A stretch of 8,079 bases of DNA, from the NCBI GenBank assembly GCA_938004235.1, contig CALKWL010000264.1, forward strand, positions 1 to 8,079, written 5' to 3'. Of the stretch, positions 5,229 to 8,079 are shown one piece after another; positions within the stretch are counted from its first letter, which is position 1, and the number at the start of each line of letters is the position of its first letter. The notes below the pieces were generated by a model. The model was not told the DNA's origin and searched no databases. It worked only from the letters and a program-made list of their open reading frames with translations. The translations under genes were made by a program, and so were the position numbers. The DNA is from an uncultured Gammaproteobacteria bacterium. GTDB lineage: Bacteria > Pseudomonadota > Gammaproteobacteria > Halothiobacillales > Halothiobacillaceae.

Positions 5229-7961
5229 TCAGCCTCGCGCATTGTTGAGCAATTTGCGGATAATGAACTTTTCCAGTTCAACCACAAGGAAAAACACCGC
5301 GCCGGCCAGCAGCAAGGGCGGCCACACCCACAGCGGGATCGCCGCCGTATCAAACAGCGCCTGGAGTGGCGGCGCGTAGGTAAACAGCAGTTGCAACACC
5401 AGCACCGCGCCTATTCCCAGCGGCAGATAGGGGTTGCCCATCACTGCCCTGGGCGTCAGCGACGAATCGAACTTGAAGCGGCTGTTGATGAGGTAGAGGA
5501 TCTGCCCCAGCACCAGTGCGTTGACCGCCACGGCACGCGCCATGGCGTCGGAAGCGTCAATGGACTTCATCCAGAAGAACGCCCACAGCGTCAACGCCAA
5601 CAGCGCCAGCCCGACAAACACAATTCGCCATACGCCGAAGGCATCCAGAATGCCGCGCCCCGTCGCGCGCGGCTTGCGCTGCATCACGTTCGCTTCATGC
5701 GATTCAAAGGCAATCACCAAGCCCAGCGCGACCGAAGTCACCATGTTCACCCACAGAATCTGTGGCGCGGTAATCGGCGCCGCAAACCCCAGCACGATGG
5801 CCGTCAGGATCACGGAGGCCTGCGCTACATTGGTCGGCATCATGAACAGCATGGCCTTTTCGATGTTGTTGTACACCGTGCGTCCTTCCTTGACCGCCGC
5901 CGTAATCGAGGCGAAATTGTCGTCCGCCAGCACCATGTCGGCGGCTTCCTTGGTGACCTCGGTGCCCTTGATGCCCATGGCCACACCAATGTCGGCCTTT
6001 TTCAGCGAAGGCGCATCATTCACACCGTCACCAGTCATGGCCACAATCTGTCCATTGGCCTGAATGGCTTTCACCAGACGCAACTTGTGCTCTGGACTGG
6101 CGCGGGCAAACACATCGACATCACGCACTTTTTCGCGCAGGGTCGCGGTATCCATCTCCTCGATTTCATGCCCGGTAACAGCGGTTTTGCCATCCCCGAT
6201 GCCCAGCATCTTGGCCACGGCGGCCGCAGTAATGCGGTGATCGCCGGTAATCATGGTCACACGAATACCCCCGGCATGGCATTGCCTGACCGCCTCGATG
6301 GCCTCCTGACGCGGCGGATCGAGCAAGCCGATCAAGCCAATGAGAATCAGGTTTCCGGGCAGGGTCTCGGCACTCAGGCTTCCGGCCAGAACATCGGGAA
6401 CCTCCAGCCAGGCCATGGCCAGCACGCGCTCGCCCTTGGCCGCCAGCGTATCCGCTGCGTGCAGGAAATAGTCACGATTCAGCGCCTCGGCAGCCTGCCC
6501 GTCCACTGCCTGACGGTCACAATGCTCCAGAATGACTTCTGGCGCGCCCTTCACCAGCAGAATCTGCCTGCCGTCGGACGTGCTGTGCAAGGTGGCCATG
6601 AACTTGTGTTCAGACTCGAACGGAATCATGTCGATGCGCGGATAGTCAGCCTGTGCCCGCGCGCGCTGCAACCCAAGCTTGTTGCCAAACGGATACAACG
6701 CCCCCTCGGTCGGGTCGCCTTGCACAACCCACACGCCATCCTGTTGCATGACCTCGGCATCGTTGCAGAGCATGGACACCTGCGCCATCAAGCCCAGCAC
6801 AGGCTCTTCACCTGGCAAGACGGGCTGACCGTCGCGCAAGACCTGACCTTCAGGCGCATAACCATTGCCTGTGACCGTGAAGCTTTCCTGGGCAGTGACC
6901 GCCGACATCACCGTCATTTCCATCAGGGTCAGCGTGCCCGTCTTGTCGGAGCAGATGCGCGACACCGAGCCTAGCGTTTCCACCGCAGGCAAGCGACGAA
7001 TAATGGCATTGCGCGCCGCCATGCGCTGCACGCCGATGGCGAGCGTAACCGTAATCAGCGCAGGCAGACCTTCCGGAATCACCGACACCGCTATACTCAC
7101 CACCGCCTGGAAGATGGCGATGAACTCCATCCCCATCACCCAGCGACCGTAGGCAAACACCACAACACACAACAGCAGAATCACCACTGTAATGGTGTAG
7201 CCAAAGGTCTTGATCTGGCGCAAAAGGGGCGTTTCAAGCGCGCTTACCGACGCCATCATCTGGTTGATGCGCCCCAGCTCGGTTTCCGCACCGGTGGCGA
7301 CCACCACACCCGCACCACGCCCGGAGGACACCAGCGTGCCCGAAAATGCCATGTTTTTGCGATCACCAATCACCGCCTTGCTGGAAACAGGCTCGGTTGA
7401 CTTGTCGATAGGCACCGACTCACCCGTCAGTGTGGCTTCTTCGGTGCGCAGGTTCTTGACCTCGACCAGGCGCAGATCCGCCGGAATCTTGTCGCCCGAC
7501 TCAAGCAGCACCACATCACCCAGCACCAGCTCTTCGGCGGGAATCATGCGCGTCACGCCCCCTCGCACGGCTCTGGCCTCGGCGGAAAGCATGTTACGAA
7601 TCGAGTCCAGCGCTTTCTCGGCCTTGCCCTCCTGAATGAACCCGAGCAACGAATTAAGCACGACCACGCCAAGAATGATGCCGGCATCCAGCCACAGACC
7701 GACCATCAGCTTGACAAACCCCGCCGCGAGCAAAACATAGACGAGCACGTTGTTAAACTGGAGCAGAAAGCGCATCCACGCGCTTTGTTTCTTGCCCTCG
7801 GGCAGGCGATTCAGGCCGAATTTTTGCAGGCGCTGTGCGGCATCATCCGCGCTCAGCCCTGTTTTTGGGTCGGTCTGTAGATGCTTTACAACTGCATCGA
7901 CATCCAGGTTGTGCCAAACCTCGCCAACTTCATCCGTAACCGCTTTTTTCGCCTTGCTCAT
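5229..7961 (-). CDS. P2-type cation-transporting ATPase
   Basis: A complete inner-membrane pump of 910 residues that couples ATP hydrolysis, through a phospho-aspartate, to cation movement. Order of parts: N-terminal cation-ATPase domain (about 13-82); M1-M2 (about 64-108); actuator domain with TGES (179-182); M3-M4 with IPEGLP (295-300); phosphorylation motif SDKTGTLT with Asp339; nucleotide-binding domain with GDPTEGAL (415-422), FESEHKFM (448-455) and KGAPE (471-475); DPPR (548-551), TGD (572-574), TGDGVNDAP (643-651); then M5-M10 to about 895. The architecture is that of SERCA/PacL-like pumps. However, gapless alignment of M5-M6 with SERCA1a puts Gln714 at Glu771 and Ser743 at Asp800, while Glu297, Asn711, Asn739 and Thr742 are kept. 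The transported ion is therefore uncertain. NVAQ in M5 with VTS in M6 recalls Na+/K+-exporting P2D pumps. The ATG at 7961 follows GGGGCGAG. Confidence 0.95.
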   Translation of the reverse strand: MSKAKKAVTDEVGEVWHNLDVDAVVKHLQTDPKTGLSADDAAQRLQKFGLNRLPEGKKQSAWMRFLLQFNNVLVYVLLAAGFVKLMVGLWLDAGIILGVVVLNSLLGFIQEGKAEKALDSIRNMLSAEARAVRGGVTRMIPAEELVLGDVVLLESGDKIPADLRLVEVKNLRTEEATLTGESVPIDKSTEPVSSKAVIGDRKNMAFSGTLVSSGRGAGVVVATGAETELGRINQMMASVSALETPLLRQIKTFGYTITVVILLLCVVVFAYGRWVMGMEFIAIFQAVVSIAVSVIPEGLPALITVTLAIGVQRMAARNAIIRRLPAVETLGSVSRICSDKTGTLTLMEMTVMSAVTAQESFTVTGNGYAPEGQVLRDGQPVLPGEEPVLGLMAQVSMLCNDAEVMQQDGVWVVQGDPTEGALYPFGNKLGLQRARAQADYPRIDMIPFESEHKFMATLHSTSDGRQILLVKGAPEVILEHCDRQAVDGQAAEALNRDYFLHAADTLAAKGERVLAMAWLEVPDVLAGSLSAETLPGNLILIGLIGLLDPPRQEAIEAVRQCHAGGIRVTMITGDHRITAAAVAKMLGIGDGKTAVTGHEIEEMDTATLREKVRDVDVFARASPEHKLRLVKAIQANGQIVAMTGDGVNDAPSLKKADIGVAMGIKGTEVTKEAADMVLADDNFASITAAVKEGRTVYNNIEKAMLFMMPTNVAQASVILTAIVLGFAAPITAPQILWVNMVTSVALGLVIAFESHEANVMQRKPRATGRGILDAFGVWRIVFVGLALLALTLWAFFWMKSIDASDAMARAVAVNALVLGQILYLINSRFKFDSSLTPRAVMGNPYLPLGIGAVLVLQLLFTYAPPLQALFDTAAIPLWVWPPLLLAGAVFFLVVELEKFIIRKLLNNARG

Positions 7962-8079
7962 GACACTCGCCCCAATCAGGTTAAATCAGTGATGCCACAA
8001 AACCCGCCTGTAAAAAATACCTAAGTGTCGCGTACCGGAAGATTGCGCGGTTTTTTGACAAAGCACTCAGGGTGCTCAT
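7962..8079 (-). other. Region upstream of the ATPase gene
   Basis: This holds a ribosome-binding-like GGGGCGAG just before the ATPase ATG, a perfect 5-bp hairpin AGCAC-TCAGG-GTGCT (8062-8076), and a TTGTCA hexamer (8061-8056) without a good partner -10 box. No promoter can be called confidently. The controlling promoter may lie beyond the window. Confidence 0.4.
7981..8079 (-). CDS. Possible short or partial open frame before the ATPase
   Basis: Reading from the window edge, an ATG (8079) opens 32 codons beginning MSTLSALSKNRAIFRYATLR and ending in hydrophobic LQAGFVASLI, with a TAA at 7983-7981, 19 bases before the ATPase ATG. It could be a small protein, the tail of a gene whose 5' part lies outside the window, or chance. 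No family is recognised, and the upstream ribosome binding site cannot be seen. Confidence 0.2.
   Translation of the reverse strand: MSTLSALSKNRAIFRYATLRYFLQAGFVASLI

Noticed and set aside
5391..6974. Plus-strand open frame of 527 codons opposite the ATPase gene
   Set aside because: It is His/Gln/Arg-rich with no domain, and lies fully inside a gene with every P-type ATPase motif on the other strand. This is a GC-rich shadow frame.
8056..8079. Promoter for the ATPase from the TTGTCA hexamer
   Set aside because: At 16-18 bases spacing there is no acceptable -10 box, only CCGGTA-like sequence.

Overview
The window looks like one end of an assembled contig from a GC-rich gammaproteobacterium. 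NusA begins MNKEILYVADAVSNEKG and keeps the acidic C-terminal repeats typical of gammaproteobacterial NusA, and rimP-nusA-infB appear in the usual order. I cannot name the genus. All convincing genes are on the minus strand, so transcription runs from high to low coordinates.

Layout in order of transcription: (1) 7962-8079, an upstream stretch holding at most a short open frame and a small hairpin. (2) 5229-7961, a complete 910-residue P2-type cation-transporting ATPase. (3) 3493-5166, a secreted DUF3300 protein whose C-terminal half is twelve 12-residue Arg/Gln/Asn-rich repeats. (4) 2583-3479, a secreted DUF2950 protein starting 13 bases after the DUF3300 stop. These three genes probably form one cell-envelope unit. 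(5) 2406-2582, a strong sigma-70-like promoter and a leader RNA that can fold into either a terminator or a competing 14-bp helix. (6) 1854-2405 rimP, 362-1840 nusA and the first 66 codons of infB (48-246), which together form the conserved ribosome-maturation, transcription-elongation and translation-initiation operon. (7) 1-47 is not genomic: it is the end of an Illumina P7 index adapter, and it cuts infB off.

How the parts work together: RimP matures the 30S subunit, NusA controls pausing, termination and antitermination, and IF2 delivers initiator tRNA. An attenuator in front of an operon that encodes a termination factor fits feedback control. The ATPase-DUF3300-DUF2950 cluster has no established joint function that I know of. 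The pump's ion site differs from that of true Ca2+-ATPases (Gln and Ser replace two Ca2+-binding acidic residues), and DUF2950 carries a DxDxDG loop. The cluster is therefore a reasonable candidate for an uncharacterised envelope cation-homeostasis module, but that is inference.
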